Source: JAHCIE01 sp034431435
GTDB lineage: Bacteria; Chloroflexota; Anaerolineae; Epilineales; JAHCIE01
Direction: 5' to 3'
Assembly: GCA_034431435.1 (NCBI GenBank)
Contig: DAOUDG010000093.1
Span: forward strand, 1-32,454
Length of the DNA: 32,454 bases
Under the pieces are notes generated by a model. It was not told the origin of the DNA. It did no database searches and was given only the letters and a program-made list of their open reading frames with translations. A program made the translations under genes and the position numbers. Of the stretch, positions 1 to 7,432 are shown piece by piece. The number at the start of each line of letters is the position of its first letter. Position 1 is the first letter of the stretch.

Positions 1-666
1 CGCCTTGGGCGCGGCGGTGGCCTGGGCCGCTGCAGGAGCCGTCGCCTGGGCCGCCGGGGCCGCGCCCGCCGGGACGACGGGGCCAGCGGCTGCCGCGCCG
101 AGGGGCCGCGTGGTGGCGGCAATGGTCGCGTTATCCTGCTTGGGCAGAAGCGCGTTCAGGAAGGTGACCGCCGGGTTTTGAGCTTCCTTCGCTTTGAAGG
201 TGATCACGGCCAGCGGGCCATCGCCCGACACGGCCTTGGCCGGGCTAAGCAGGGTGACAGCGTAGCTGACTCGGCCCGCCGCGTTGTCGGCGGCGTTCTG
301 GGCGACGAAGCCCTGCCCCGCGCTGGGGTCGAGGAGCTTGCCCACCTCGATTTGGGTGCCGGGAACACTGGGGTTCGAGTCGACGACTTCCAGCTTGTTG
401 GGATCGAATTGCAGGCGAACGTCAGCCGCGTACAGGTCCTTGACGTTGCTGGCAACGACAGTGACCTTGAACTGCTCATCCTTGGCGACGCTGGCCTTGT
501 CTGCGGTCAGGCTGACTACCGCCGCGCCAGGCGCCGCCGCCGCCGTCGCCTGCGCCTCAGGCGCGGCGGCGACAGAGGCAACGCCACTGGCGCGGGCAGA
601 GCAGCCACTGATGGCGAGTGCGATCATGAGAATCGCGAATGGCCAGGCTTGTTGTGCTCTCTTCAT
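1..666 (-). CDS. Cohesin-domain lipoprotein (partial, 3' end beyond the window)
   Basis: The frame is open from 666 to the left edge (222 codons). The N-terminus has a basic start, a hydrophobic stretch (residues 8-20) and a lipobox ending ISGC at residue 22, so the product is probably a secreted lipoprotein. An Ala-rich linker follows, then about 120 residues with the cohesin pattern: VSLTADKASVAKDEQFKV, later DVRLQFDPNKLEVVD and AVITFKAKEA. After this comes an Ala/Pro/Thr/Gln-rich stretch typical of a flexible linker, cut by the window edge. Cohesins bind dockerins in cellulosomes, but many bacteria use lone cohesin modules for other surface interactions, and no dockerin is visible here. 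An AGGAGG at 680-675 is 8 bases from the ATG at 666 and only 2 bases from the ATG at 672, so 666 was chosen. Confidence 0.8.
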   Translation of the reverse strand, partial: MKRAQQAWPFAILMIALAISGCSARASGVASVAAAPEAQATAAAAPGAAVVSLTADKASVAKDEQFKVTVVASNVKDLYAADVRLQFDPNKLEVVDSNPSVPGTQIEVGKLLDPSAGQGFVAQNAADNAAGRVSYAVTLLSPAKAVSGDGPLAVITFKAKEAQNPAVTFLNALLPKQDNATIAATTRPLGAAAAGPVVPAGAAPAAQATAPAAAQATAAPKA

Positions 667-674
667 TGCCATCC

Positions 675-680
675 CCTCCT
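675..680 (-). promoter_or_regulatory. Shine-Dalgarno AGGAGG deciding the lipoprotein start
   Basis: On the minus strand AGGAGG is followed by two in-frame ATG codons. The first (672) is 2 bases away, too close; the second (666) is 8 bases away, a normal spacing. Confidence 0.65.
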
Positions 681-802
681 ATGAGGCGATACCTGTAAGG
701 CGCGGCGCGGGCGTGGGATGCGCTGCCCCTGGAATCATCCACACCGCGAGCCGTCCGTCTTACCCGCGAGGCGATAAGTGCGAGGTACGAACTAAACATA
801 TC

Positions 803-832
803 AAGACGTAGCAGCACGTAGCAATACATAGT
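803..832. repeat. Three 10-bp units with core ACGTAGC in a promoter region
   Basis: ACGTAGC occurs at 806-812 and 816-822, and a degenerate ACATAGT at 826-832, each exactly 10 bp apart (one helical turn). A weak minus-strand promoter-like pair (TTGCTA at 824-819, 18-bp spacer, TATGTT at 800-795) overlaps the array. It could be an operator for the lipoprotein gene; that role is inference. Confidence 0.4.
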
Positions 833-948
833 CTATCATAAGGGTGGCGTTCTGTCAACTGGCTTGCGGGGGGATTTTTGCCGGAAGAAATCATCGACCA
901 CAGGATGCGTGATTCTTCCTGGACTCTATCAGCGCGAAGGCGCAAAGA

Positions 949-962
949 TCGGTGGTCGGTCG
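949..962. repeat. Degenerate heptamer duplication (TCGGTGG TCGGTCG)
   Basis: Two 7-bp units in tandem. The 13-mer TCGGTGGTCGGTC is repeated exactly at 4721-4733, also just upstream of a promoter-like -10 box. Confidence 0.5.
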
Positions 963-983
963 TCGTCTGCACGCTAATCATGC

Positions 984-989
984 TACAAT
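984..989 (+). promoter_or_regulatory. Putative -10 box TACAAT
   Basis: TACAAT preceded by GC, matching the gcTAYMAT boxes elsewhere in the window. No convincing -35 is seen. It would drive the thioredoxin-like/rhodanese pair with a leader of about 95 bases. Confidence 0.3.
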
Positions 990-1013
990 TTGAGACAGCC
1001 ATCACCCGACTCC

Positions 1014-1039
1014 CGACTGGCGCGGCGGGTCGCCAGTCG
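1014..1039 (+). promoter_or_regulatory. Leader hairpin upstream of the thioredoxin-like gene
   Basis: CGACTGGCG (1014-1022) and CGCCAGTCG (1031-1039) form a perfect 9-bp stem with an 8-base loop. It lies 50 bases upstream of the ATG and within the presumed transcript. No T-run follows, so it is not an obvious terminator. Confidence 0.4.
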
Positions 1040-1090
1040 TTGCGCCGTGTCTGTGCGAATCCCGGTCGAAGCGCGCAGCGAGGGCCAGGC

Positions 1091-1429
1091 ATGACGATGC
1101 GTGTAACTGTTTTCGGCGATCCGGCCCACGAGGTATGTCTCATCAGCGGCTGCGGCAGCCGCGTCTCCTCGGCCGACGCCTGGCCGGAGACCGCCGCCCA
1201 ACTGGCGGACCTGTTCGGCGAGCGGCTGACGCTGCGCTACTACGACCTGGGCGACCCTGAGCTGCGCGGCCGATTTGCGTCCATCATCGACGGCGCGCGG
1301 GCGCGGGGCCTGCGCTTCCCATTGGTGGCCGTGAATGGTCAGATCGTGGCCGGTTTCGACGAGAGCGCGCCGTACCCCCTGGCCCTGGACCGCATGCTGC
1401 ATCTCATCGGCGACGCGGCAGGGGCGTAG
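1091..1429 (+). CDS. Thioredoxin-fold protein, YuzD/DUF1462-like
   Basis: A 112-residue protein beginning MTMRVTVFGD. The pattern of a first strand, an early Cys pair (VCLISGCGSR), a helix, a second strand (LTLRYYDLGDPE), then FPLVAVNGQIVAGFDE and a final helix matches small thioredoxin-fold proteins of the YuzD type. The segment FPLVAVNGQIV fills the usual cis-Pro strand position. The two cysteines are in a C-x5-C arrangement rather than CxxC, so a redox role is uncertain. The frame is open farther upstream, but an AGGG 6 bases before 1091 and the protein pattern favour this start; ATG 1097 is an alternative. It ends one base before the rhodanese start, implying an operon and perhaps a shared sulfur or redox role. 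Confidence 0.6.
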   Translation: MTMRVTVFGDPAHEVCLISGCGSRVSSADAWPETAAQLADLFGERLTLRYYDLGDPELRGRFASIIDGARARGLRFPLVAVNGQIVAGFDESAPYPLALDRMLHLIGDAAGA

Positions 1430-1430
1430 A

Positions 1431-1781
1431 ATGGCGCCCTGGTGGCTGCCGTTTGGCCGCGTCCCCGAACTGACCGCCGACACCCTCGCCCGTGACTTGG
1501 TGGCGGACCCGCCGCAGATCATTGACGTGCGCTCGACGGCCGAGTACAACGCGGGCCACATCCCCGGCGCGGTGAGCGTGCCCCTGCCGAGTCTGGCCGG
1601 CCGTGTCGCGAGCCTGGGATTGGACCCGGCGCGGCCCGTGGTCGCCATTTGCCTGACGGCCCACCGTAGCGTGCCCGCCGTGCGGTTGCTGACCCGCCAC
1701 GGCTACGACGCGCGGCAACTGGCGGGCGGGATGCGCGCCTGGCGCAAGGCCAGCCTGCCCGAAGAGAAAGACCGTGGCTAG
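1431..1781 (+). CDS. Rhodanese-domain protein (sulfurtransferase)
   Basis: A 116-residue single-domain rhodanese. Diagnostic features are the CH2A-like segment IIDVRSTAEYNAGHIPGA (about residues 24-41), the persulfide-carrying Cys loop VAICLTAHRS and the closing LAGGMRAWRKASLP. Single-domain rhodaneses carry sulfane sulfur as a Cys persulfide and pass it to thiol acceptors. The gene starts one base after the stop of the thioredoxin-like gene, so the two are almost certainly co-transcribed and translationally coupled. There is no signal peptide, so it should act in the cytoplasm. The loop has the CxxxxR form with His-Arg-Ser, compatible with activity. Confidence 0.85.
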   Translation: MAPWWLPFGRVPELTADTLARDLVADPPQIIDVRSTAEYNAGHIPGAVSVPLPSLAGRVASLGLDPARPVVAICLTAHRSVPAVRLLTRHGYDARQLAGGMRAWRKASLPEEKDRG

Positions 1782-1859
1782 GATTGCCAGGATAGGCAGG
1801 CAGGCAACCCTGGCCGCTGCCCTTGCCAGCCTTGTTCACCCTGCCCAGACTCTCAGCCC

Positions 1860-4568
1860 GTGTCACTGAAGCATCGTCCCTCGGCCGCCCTTCTTCTCGT
1901 CCTGCTCGGCGCGTTCGCGCTGCGCCTGCTCCACCTCGGCGAGCAGAGCTTCTGGTGGGACGAGGCGCTGTCCATGCTCCTCGCCCTGGCCCCCAGCATC
2001 GAGTGGCGGCCGGCCGACGCGGGCCACCCCCCCCTCTACGACTACGCCGTTCTCAAACCCTGGCTGGCCCTGGTCGGCCCCTCGGAGTTCGCCGCCCGCG
2101 CCCTGTCGGTCGTGTTCGGCGTGCTGGCCGTCGCCCTGGCCTACCAGTTGGGCCGTCGGATGTTCGGTCCCGCGACGGGGCTGCTCGGCGCGTTCCTGGT
2201 CGCCGTCTCGCCCATCCAGTGGTGGTACTCCCAGGAAGTACGCATGTACACCCTGGTGGCATGCCTGGTCCTGGCGCTGCTGACGCTGCTGGTGCGCGTC
2301 CTGGACGACCCGGCCACGGCGCGCTGGCCGGTGTGGGCCGCTATCGGCGTTCTAGAGGTCGCCGCCGTCTACACCCAGTACCTGGCCGCCGTGGTCGTGG
2401 TGTACGTCAATGTCGTCGCCCTGGGCGTCTTCGCCTGGCGGCGCGACCGGGCCGCGCTGGTCAGGTGGCTGGCCGCGCAGGCGCTGGCGGTCGGGCTGGC
2501 GTTGCCCTTCCTGCTGCCCGCCCTGGGCCAGGTGGGCGGCTATGTCCCGCCCAACGCCACGCCGTTAGGGCCACTACCCTTCCTGATACAGGTCTGGGGC
2601 GGCTTCGTGGGCGGCACGCTGGCCTTGCTCGGCGGCCAGGCGACCTTCGAGGCTTTCGCTCTGGTCGCAGCCATCGCCGTCGGTGTGGGGACGGTGGCCC
2701 TGTTTGCCCTGGACCCGCTACGCCGCCGTGACCTGCTACTGCTGTCCTTCTCGCTGGTCCCCCTGGCCGCCGTGTTCATCATCATGGCGCTACGGCCCGG
2801 CTTCCACCCGCGCTATGTGGTCATGCTGTCCGCGCCCTGGCTGGTCTACGTCGGGCGCATCGTCGCCTTCACCTGGGCGACGGCGCGCTGGCGGGCAGTG
2901 GGCGCGGCCGTCACGGCCGCCTTTGTCGGCGCGTCGGCCATCGCCATCTACGCCATCCTGACGACGCCTCAGTACCAGCGCGACGACGTGCGCGCCCTGG
3001 CCCAGCGCCTGGCGTCGACGCTGACCGCCAACGACGTGGTCCTCCTCGACTACCCCGACTACGCGATGGACTTCTACTACCACGGTCGCGCGCCCGCCGT
3101 CACCCTGGACATCCGTAGCGGCGACGAGGCGGCGGCCGCCCAGGTAGCCGAGGCGACGCAGGGCAAGCAGCGCGTGGCGGCCCTGACGTGGGTCCATTCC
3201 CACTTCGACCCGCGCGGCTTCCTGCCCTGGCTGCTTCGGTCCAGCGGGCGCAAGACCCGCGACTGGAACGTGTCCACCCTGAACGTCGATGAGTACCGCC
3301 TGGATACGCCGGTGGTCCTGCCCGACCTGCGCCCGGCCGAGGCGCGCTTCCCCGGCCTGAGCCTGACGGGCGCGTACACGCCGCCCGCCGTCGCCGGCCG
3401 CGACGTGCGGCTGGCCCTGCGCTGGCGTAACGACGGCGCGGCCCCCGCCCAGGCGAAGGCCGCCGTCAGCCTGGTCGACCGGCGCGGCCGCGTCCTGGCG
3501 ACGCGCGACAACGCGCTCATCGACGCCTTCGGGCGGCCCCTCGCCACCTGGCAGCCGGGCGCGGAGGTCGTCAACTACTATTCCCTCGCCCTGCCGCCTG
3601 GCACGCCCCCCCTGGAGTATGATGTGGTGGTCTCGGTCTACGCTGAAGACACCCTCAAGCCGCTGAGCGTGCTGGACGCCCAGGGCGCGCCCGGCGGGAC
3701 GCGGGCCAGCGTGGGCGCGGTGCGCGTCGAGCGCAACCCGCTACCGGGCGCGCCGGCCGACCCGACCCTGACCGTCGTCAACCGCGAGGCCGCGCCGGGC
3801 CTGACCCTCGAAGGCTACGCCGTCGAGCCGCGCGAGGCGTCGGCCGGGCAGCGGCTGGCGCTGCGGCTGCGCTGGCGGGCCGAGATGGCGGGGCTGGACG
3901 TCGGCCCCATGCGCGTGCAGCTCGTCCAGGATGGTCGGGTCATCGCCGAACAGCAGGGCGCGCCCGCCGACGGCCAGTACCCGGTCGAGGGCTGGAGCGC
4001 CGGCGAGGTCGTCCTGGACCGCCGCGAGGTGGGCGTGCCGGGCGGCGCGGCCAGCGGCCCCGCCCAGCTCCAGGTCCAGGTCGGCGACAACGCGGCCATC
4101 GCCCTGGGTGAGGTGACGCTGCGGGCCAGCGACCGGCTGACGACGGCCCCCGCCGTGACGAACCCACTGGATGTGGCCGTCGGGCCGGCCATTCGCCTCG
4201 TCGGCTACGACCTGTCCCAGACGCGAGTCAGCCCCGGCGAGACGCTGCCGCTGACCCTGGTATGGCAGGCGACGGGACCGGCCGGCGAGACTCCGCTGAC
4301 AGTGTTCACCCACCTGCTGGACCGCGACGGCCGCCTCATCGCCCAGCACGACGCGCCGCCCGCCGAGGGTCGCCGCCCGACACCCGGCTGGGTGGAGGGC
4401 GAGTACATCCTCGATCCCCACGCGCTGACCTTCAGCCAGCCCGACTATCGCGGCCCCGCCACCATTGAGGTCGGCCTGTACGACCCTATGACCGGCGCGC
4501 GCCTCCCCACCCCCGACGGGAGTGGGCGCATCCTGCTCCCGACGACGGTGACGGTGGGGGAGCGCTGA
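1860..4568 (+). CDS. Membrane glycosyltransferase, family 39 / ArnT-PMT-like, with beta-rich C-terminal repeats
   Basis: 902 residues from a GTG start. The N-terminal half is a GT-C fold: a first hydrophobic segment (residues 8-22), then the acidic loop motif FWWDEALS (about 31-38), HPPLYDY (about 59-65), SPIQWWYSQEVRMYT and about ten further membrane segments up to about residue 370. Such enzymes transfer a sugar from a polyprenyl-phosphate donor on the outer face of the membrane. Residues from about 480 to 900 are soluble and contain about three related modules with the pattern L-x-G-Y ... PG-x-x-L-x-L-x-L-x-W (for example LTLEGYAVEPREAS and IRLVGYDLSQTRVSPGE). This tail is much longer than in ArnT and may bind the acceptor or cell-wall glycan. 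The acceptor cannot be told from the sequence. No good ribosome-binding site precedes the GTG, so the exact start is uncertain. Confidence 0.85.
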   Translation: MSLKHRPSAALLLVLLGAFALRLLHLGEQSFWWDEALSMLLALAPSIEWRPADAGHPPLYDYAVLKPWLALVGPSEFAARALSVVFGVLAVALAYQLGRRMFGPATGLLGAFLVAVSPIQWWYSQEVRMYTLVACLVLALLTLLVRVLDDPATARWPVWAAIGVLEVAAVYTQYLAAVVVVYVNVVALGVFAWRRDRAALVRWLAAQALAVGLALPFLLPALGQVGGYVPPNATPLGPLPFLIQVWGGFVGGTLALLGGQATFEAFALVAAIAVGVGTVALFALDPLRRRDLLLLSFSLVPLAAVFIIMALRPGFHPRYVVMLSAPWLVYVGRIVAFTWATARWRAVGAAVTAAFVGASAIAIYAILTTPQYQRDDVRALAQRLASTLTANDVVLLDYPDYAMDFYYHGRAPAVTLDIRSGDEAAAAQVAEATQGKQRVAALTWVHSHFDPRGFLPWLLRSSGRKTRDWNVSTLNVDEYRLDTPVVLPDLRPAEARFPGLSLTGAYTPPAVAGRDVRLALRWRNDGAAPAQAKAAVSLVDRRGRVLATRDNALIDAFGRPLATWQPGAEVVNYYSLALPPGTPPLEYDVVVSVYAEDTLKPLSVLDAQGAPGGTRASVGAVRVERNPLPGAPADPTLTVVNREAAPGLTLEGYAVEPREASAGQRLALRLRWRAEMAGLDVGPMRVQLVQDGRVIAEQQGAPADGQYPVEGWSAGEVVLDRREVGVPGGAASGPAQLQVQVGDNAAIALGEVTLRASDRLTTAPAVTNPLDVAVGPAIRLVGYDLSQTRVSPGETLPLTLVWQATGPAGETPLTVFTHLLDRDGRLIAQHDAPPAEGRRPTPGWVEGEYILDPHALTFSQPDYRGPATIEVGLYDPMTGARLPTPDGSGRILLPTTVTVGER

Positions 4569-4720
4569 CAGTCTCGGCGATGCTGGTTGTTCCCCTCGGC
4601 TGCCTGGTTGGATTGATCGGTGTAAAGACCATGCGGCAACCCGCAACGATGCCGCCTGCCGTTGGCATGACAATCGCACGTCATCCCCAGCGGCAGCGGC
4701 GCAGCGGGTGGTAGCAGGGG

Positions 4721-4734
4721 TCGGTGGTCGGTCT
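4721..4734. repeat. Degenerate heptamer duplication (TCGGTGG TCGGTCT)
   Basis: The 13-mer at 4721-4733 is identical to that at 949-961. It ends just before the TTGTCT -35-like element of the next gene. Confidence 0.5.
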
Positions 4735-4738
4735 CATC

Positions 4739-4767
4739 TTGTCTTCCCGGACAAGTCCCGCTATCAT
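4739..4767 (+). promoter_or_regulatory. Sigma-70-type promoter TTGTCT-17-TATCAT
   Basis: -35 TTGTCT at 4739-4744 and -10 TATCAT at 4762-4767 with 17-bp spacing, about 80 bases upstream of the ATG at 4846. Confidence 0.5.
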
Positions 4768-4845
4768 GTGAATCTGCTGTGTGCGCCACATACCCGGCCG
4801 GGGAAGCAGGCGCGCGCCCCATCGTCGAACCTCTTGGAGACCCAT

Positions 4846-5589
4846 ATGAATGCCTTTCGCAAAATCGTAGCCGTTATTCTGATGATATTGACCGTCATCG
4901 CCTTCGTGATCTGCGTGGGTGGCTTCATCGCCACGATTGTCTACCGCCAGCCCATCATCGACGCCACGGTCAACGGCCTGACGGTGGCCGACCAGTACCT
5001 GACCGTCATCAACCGCGCCGTCCAGGGCGTCAACACCCAGCTACCCGATGTGGTGCAGCGTCTGGATCGCCTCGACCAGACCGTCGCGACGGTCACCGAG
5101 GCGCGTGGCGCGCAGCTGGACCAGCAGATCACGCAACTGGCCGCGCCCATCGGACGTGCGGGGGAGGCGCTGGGCACGGTCAGCCAGGGCATCACGGCCC
5201 TGGAAGCCACCCTCGCGACTGTCAACCGGCTACCGGGCGTCAACCTCCAGCCCTTGCCGCCCCAACTGGTTGAGGCGACGACTCGCCTCGACCACCTCAG
5301 CAGCAGTTTTGCCGAGGTGGAGTCGACCATCAACGCCACAACCTTCGATGGCTCGCGGCTGCGCGCCGCTGTAGGCAACGTCAACACCGAAGCCAAAGCG
5401 CTCCAGGCCAACTTGCAGCAGGCCGAGACACGCCTGGCGGCGACCCAGGCCTCGGTGCAGCGGCTGCAAGGCAGCGCGCCCGGCCTGCTGACAGCCAGCC
5501 TGCTCGTGCTGGGCCTGTTCCTGGTGCTGCTGGCAGCCGGCCAGGCGGCCTTGTTCAAGGTCTCGTGGGATTGGTTCCGCAAGCCGTAG
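4846..5589 (+). CDS. Membrane protein with two end-located TM helices and a long helical middle; function unknown
   Basis: 247 residues. A TM helix lies at about residues 6-28 (IVAVILMILTVIAFVICVGG) and a second near the C-terminus (about 218-238, LLTASLLVLGLFLVLLAAGQ). About 190 Gln/Leu/Thr/Ala-rich residues between them are predicted helical and coiled-coil-like, with few charged clusters. Such proteins may span the periplasm or face outward as a loop anchored at both ends. I do not recognise a named family. The frame is open 46 codons farther upstream, but GGAG at 4836-4839 is 6 bases from this ATG and the hydrophobic N-terminus starts here. It converges with the MscS-family gene, and a strong hairpin lies between them. 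Confidence 0.7.
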   Translation: MNAFRKIVAVILMILTVIAFVICVGGFIATIVYRQPIIDATVNGLTVADQYLTVINRAVQGVNTQLPDVVQRLDRLDQTVATVTEARGAQLDQQITQLAAPIGRAGEALGTVSQGITALEATLATVNRLPGVNLQPLPPQLVEATTRLDHLSSSFAEVESTINATTFDGSRLRAAVGNVNTEAKALQANLQQAETRLAATQASVQRLQGSAPGLLTASLLVLGLFLVLLAAGQAALFKVSWDWFRKP

Positions 5590-5616
5590 GGAAGTGCGCG
5601 CCAGGGGCATCGCGTC

Positions 5617-5642
5617 GGGGCCAGGGGCTTATCCCTGGCCCC
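5617..5642. terminator. Bidirectional terminator hairpin
   Basis: GGGGCCAGGG (5617-5626) pairs perfectly with CCCTGGCCCC (5633-5642) around a 6-base loop. It sits in the 62-bp gap between two convergent genes, so it can serve both strands. Neither side has a long T-run. Confidence 0.7.
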
Positions 5643-5651
5643 ACGCCTTTG

Positions 5652-7349
5652 TCACGCTGACCCACCACCCGCCCCGCCGAACAGGGAGGGCTGTTCGGGC
5701 GCGCTCGCCTGGCTGCGCTCCTGGCTGGTCGGCTCCAGGCGCGAGTCGGTCAGGATGAGGGCGTTACCGGTCGGCTCGCCCGCTACCGCGCGGGCGATGT
5801 TCTCCCGCTCGAAGGCTTCCTTGATCAGCAGGCGCAGGTCGCGGGCCGACTGCTCGTGCCGCCCCGGTTGAACGCGGGTGATGGTGCGTACCAGGATGCC
5901 CTCGGCGCCAAACTCCTCGATGCCCTGGACGATGGTCGGCTCCAGCACATCCTCGAGTCGCTCGTCCAGAACTCGGCCGCACTCCTCGATCACGCTGAAG
6001 GCTCGCTGGAGGTCGCTGCGGTGGGCGATGCCGATGCTCACCACGGCGTACACGTAGCCCTTGGAGTAGTTGATGATGGTGCCAATCTGGCCGTTGCGGA
6101 CCAGGTGCAGGCGGCCGTCGGAGTCGCGGATGCGCGTCGTGCGCGCGTCGATGCTCTCGACCAGGCCCTTGGCGTCGCCCGTCTCGATGTAGTCGCCGAC
6201 GCGGAACAGGTTCTCGAAGAGGATGAACAGCCCTGAGATGAGGTCGGTGGTGACAGGCTGGGCGGCCAGGCCAAGCACCAGGCCCACCCCGCCGAGGCCA
6301 ACGAGAATCGGCCCAATGTCGAAGCCGAGCACCGTCAGGACGAAGAGCGCAGCGGCGGCGATGACGCCGTAGCGGATGATACTCTTCATGAGGGGCGCGA
6401 AGGTCAGTCGCTGCCGCCACTGGTCCTCGGTCAGCTCGCCGCGGACCAGGAAGGTCTTGTCGACGACGAGCATGATGGCCTCTGTGGCGAGCCGGGTGAG
6501 GAAGATAACCACGATAACCTTGAGGGCCATCGTACCGAACTCGGCGTAAGAGGAGATGGCGTCGATCTGGGAGACGGCGACCGTCGCAGCCCCGACATAG
6601 ACGAGGAATTCGAGGGTGGTGCTCAGCAGGGGTATGAGGCCGTGTAGCTGGGTGTAGAACTCATCGAGGGCAGTGGAGCGAATGTACTGCTCGCTGAGGG
6701 CGTCGAGGGTGTTGATGGTCGGCGCGATGAGGGTCACCAGGAGGCGCCCGACGGCGACGATGAGGAAGACTTTGAGGGCCAGGTCGAGCAGATAGGTAAA
6801 GCCCTCCGGCAGCCCGAGGAGGGTAGCTCCGCTGACGACGATGGCCAGCCAGATGCCATAGTACAGCAGGGTGTCCAGGGCGGCGAAGACGGCGTGACGC
6901 TGCTTCTCGGTGATGCGGATGGCGGGGACGCGGCGCGTGTAGGCTTCCAGGCGGGGCAGCCAGCGGCGGATCAGCCTGACGACGAAGCGGGCGGCGACGA
7001 TCAGCAGCCCGATGGCGACCAGGGCGCGGAGCAGCCGCCAGCCAAAGTCTGGCCCCAGGGCGGACGAAATCATCGCGACCGTGGCGGGCCAGACCCGCTC
7101 GCCCTGGAGGATGATGGAGACGTTGAAGATCAGGATGCCCGCCGCGCTGAACAGAAAGACGACCAGCAGGGCGGACCGAATGCGGCCCTGGAAGCGCGAC
7201 AGATCGCCGAGGCGGCGGAGGCGCTCGACACGGGTCAGCAGGCGCGTCGCCCAGCTGGCCAGCAATGCGATGAGGCCCAGGGCCACGGCCAGGGCAGCCA
7301 GCTCGGCGGCCGTCACGAAGATGTCGCTCAGGAGATTGGTGATATTCAT
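5652..7349 (-). CDS. Mechanosensitive ion channel, MscS family
   Basis: 565 residues. The N-terminal two thirds holds about eight hydrophobic segments, more than the three of E. coli MscS. The family core starts at about residue 345 with the glycine/alanine-rich pore helix (LVGLGGVGLVLGLAAQ), followed by PVTTDLISGLFILFENLFRVGDYIE and the beta-domain segment VRNGQIGTIINYSK. Such channels open under membrane tension to release solutes during hypo-osmotic shock. The C-terminal vestibule region continues to about residue 530, then a short polar tail rich in Ser, Gln and Gly. ATG 7349 has GGAGAG about 11 bases upstream. The gene stands alone between a convergent neighbour and the ABC transporter gene upstream on the same strand (84-bp gap). 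Confidence 0.92.
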   Translation of the reverse strand: MNITNLLSDIFVTAAELAALAVALGLIALLASWATRLLTRVERLRRLGDLSRFQGRIRSALLVVFLFSAAGILIFNVSIILQGERVWPATVAMISSALGPDFGWRLLRALVAIGLLIVAARFVVRLIRRWLPRLEAYTRRVPAIRITEKQRHAVFAALDTLLYYGIWLAIVVSGATLLGLPEGFTYLLDLALKVFLIVAVGRLLVTLIAPTINTLDALSEQYIRSTALDEFYTQLHGLIPLLSTTLEFLVYVGAATVAVSQIDAISSYAEFGTMALKVIVVIFLTRLATEAIMLVVDKTFLVRGELTEDQWRQRLTFAPLMKSIIRYGVIAAAALFVLTVLGFDIGPILVGLGGVGLVLGLAAQPVTTDLISGLFILFENLFRVGDYIETGDAKGLVESIDARTTRIRDSDGRLHLVRNGQIGTIINYSKGYVYAVVSIGIAHRSDLQRAFSVIEECGRVLDERLEDVLEPTIVQGIEEFGAEGILVRTITRVQPGRHEQSARDLRLLIKEAFERENIARAVAGEPTGNALILTDSRLEPTSQERSQASAPEQPSLFGGAGGGSA

Positions 7350-7432
7350 CGGCCCAGCGTCTCTCCACGGTGCGCGTGTGGGGCGAGAATAACACCGTTT
7401 CTACCGAGCGTCAATCAGAAAGCGGGCGTCGC

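Larger units (their letters stand above)
667..1090. other. 424-bp divergent intergenic region
   Basis: This gap separates the minus-strand lipoprotein from the plus-strand thioredoxin-like gene. It holds the lipoprotein ribosome-binding site, a 10-bp-period repeat (803-832), a short heptamer duplication (949-962), a TACAAT -10-like box (984-989), a second heptamer duplication CCCGACT x2 (1005-1018) and a perfect 9-bp leader hairpin (1014-1039). Reading frames that cross it have no recognisable protein content. Confidence 0.6.

Noticed and set aside
363..385. GGGTTCGAGTC resembling a tRNA T-loop
   Set aside because: It lies inside the cohesin reading frame and no acceptor or anticodon arms can be drawn.
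878..1090. N-terminal extension of the thioredoxin-like protein
   Set aside because: It crosses a -10-like box, a heptamer repeat and a hairpin, and shows no protein-like pattern; the fold begins at 1091.
4708..4845. N-terminal extension of the two-TM protein
   Set aside because: It overlaps the promoter TTGTCT-17-TATCAT, and a good ribosome-binding site marks 4846.
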